Assembly: GCA_024220505.1 (NCBI GenBank)
Contig: JAKZZE010000032.1
Coordinates: forward strand, 548,457 to 612,456
Direction of reading: 5' to 3'
Source: Rhizopus arrhizus
Lineage: Eukaryota; Mucoromycota; Mucoromycetes; Mucorales; Rhizopodaceae
Length of the DNA: 64,000 nucleotides
The translations under genes and the position numbers were made by a program. Shown piece after piece: positions 63,062 through 64,000 of the stretch. Each line of letters opens with the position of its first letter. Position 1 is the stretch's first letter. Under the pieces are notes generated by a model. It was not told where the DNA came from. It saw nothing but the letters and a program-made list of their open reading frames with translations, and ran no database searches.

Positions 63062-64000
63062 TGATGAGTAGTAATACTTGTCATTATAATGTATCCTCGG
63101 TCTCTGCTACTGGTATGGTCCCAGCTCCTTCCTCTCCTTTGGTTCCCTCTGGTTCTCATGGCTCCCATGGTTCATTCACTCCTTCATCCTCATTAAGTTC
63201 ATCTATACCGCTTACAATCGGCTTGTGGAATGCCAATGGGCTTCAAGAATCCACAGCCGAGGATCTCCTTCGTCACTGCCAGTCGTTTTCCTTGGTCTTC
63301 ATCACCGAAACCTGGTTGCTTCCGCCTCACAGGATCCGTACCTCTTGGACCCAGTTCAACTTGTATGGCTCTCCTGTGATCAACAGCTATCGTGGCTCTC
63401 AAGGTGTCTCTGCTCTGGTGTCTCCTCGGTGTCCGATGGCTGTGGTACAGTTCCCGGTTCATACCAAGTATGCTCTGGGTCTGCGGTTGGGTCGCTCCTT
63501 GCGTCTCATCTGCCTGTATTTGCCCCCTTCCTTGTCCAACGACGAGGTCTCTTCTGTGTTGGTTTCGTTGCCCTTGACAGACGACACGATCATCTGTGGT
63601 GATCTGAACGCGCGTCTTGGTGCATTAACGGGTGATTCCGTTGCCAATGCTCGAGGTTCGGTGCTGCTTCGCTGGTGTGAAGAACATGGTCTCTCTGTTC
63701 TGAACTCGACTCTCGCTCCTGGGGTGCCTACTTTCTTGTCCTTTCGTGGTGGTCAAGTCAAGCAAAGTATGATCGACTACTTCTTGACCAACATGACCTC
63801 TGTCCTTCGGTCCCCTCGGATGCAAGTCTACAGTGATCTCTCTCTTGGCTCTGACCACAAACTGTTGTCCTTGTCCTTTGACTATGCAGTCCCTGATGGT
63901 TATCCATCGCAGCCCGTTCTCTCTTTCTTCTTCTTCTTCTGCCCGTCGGCTATGGAACCTCTCTCGGTTGAAGGAACCTGATTCTGTAGTCTGTACGTGG
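63061..64000 (+). CDS. LINE-4 ORF2, endonuclease part, partial
   Basis: The start overlaps the ORF1 stop (TAATG). The APE endonuclease motifs LWNANGLQES, CGDLNARLG and LGSDHKLLSLSF are intact. An extra T in the TTC repeat at about 63925 shifts the frame near the window end; the same place is variable in length among the copies. Confidence 0.85.

Larger units (their letters stand above)
61882..64000 (+). mobile_element. LINE-4, 5' part, cut by window end
   Basis: Begins ACTTTTCTTTCGC after the fourth target copy. Leader, ORF1 and the endonuclease part of ORF2 are present. It is closely related to LINE-2. Confidence 0.92.

Overview
This 64 kb window looks like a gene-poor, AT-rich, heterochromatin-like stretch of a fungal nuclear genome, most probably an early-diverging fungus of the Mucoromycota (Mucorales-like). 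The grounds are short 50-77 nt GT-AG introns, intron-free tRNA genes, DD34E Tc1 transposases, Ty3/Gypsy elements, and an APE-type LINE with a TAATG ORF1/ORF2 junction. I found no convincing host protein-coding gene. The host content is three tRNA genes (Cys-GCA at 1661, Lys-CTT at 31021, Val-AAC at 37503), and each has retroelement sequence at or near its 5' end. Everything else is layered transposable elements.

Layout. 1-1660 holds the 5' third of a LINE (minus strand) whose 5' end touches tRNA-Cys. 1800-11336 holds LTR fragments and a complete Ty3/Gypsy element (Gypsy-1, 2003-9736, TSD ACAG) with a textbook -1 frameshift heptamer, a separate integrase ORF and an extra 3' ORF. 11337-13305 is a decayed Tc1 element carrying a solo LTR. 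13306-21372 holds three elements with CACTG termini (V fragment, W, X); W carries two Tc1 elements inserted one inside the other. 21423-31010 is an intact, young Gypsy (Gypsy-2, TSD AAGT) next to tRNA-Lys, with a 4.5 kb CACTG element (Y) nested in its 5' LTR. 31206-37502 holds LTR debris and two more Tc1-type elements. 37503-37576 is tRNA-Val. From 37577 to the window end runs a same-orientation train LINE-2, LINE-3, SINE-1, SINE-2, LINE-4. Its members are separated by copies of a ~15-bp sequence matching the first 15 nt of tRNA-Val. LINE-2 is split by a tandem array of three CACTG elements (A, B, C; 37633-50854).

The least familiar content is the CACTG-terminated family (A, B, C, X, Y, with deleted copy W). 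The termini are CACTGCA, target duplications are 3 bp, and subterminal repeats with a CAATAAAGAAG core are present. The family carries no transposase that I recognise. Instead there is a four-exon gene (347-391 aa, all introns phase 0, first exon exactly 135 codons in two diverged lineages). In A/B/C and X there is also a divergently oriented, apparently spliced small hydrophobic gene and a 42-codon ORF conserved without indels. Two of these elements, and probably a third, sit at the same nucleotide of one Gypsy LTR family.

How the parts interact: the LINE appears to target tRNA gene 5' ends and to regenerate its target at each insertion. SINEs sharing its 3' tail use the same site. Gypsy-2 and an older relative integrated within 10 bp of tRNA-Lys. 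CACTG elements then land in the Gypsy LTRs and in the LINE 5' leader. All splicing, expression and activity statements are inferences from sequence.
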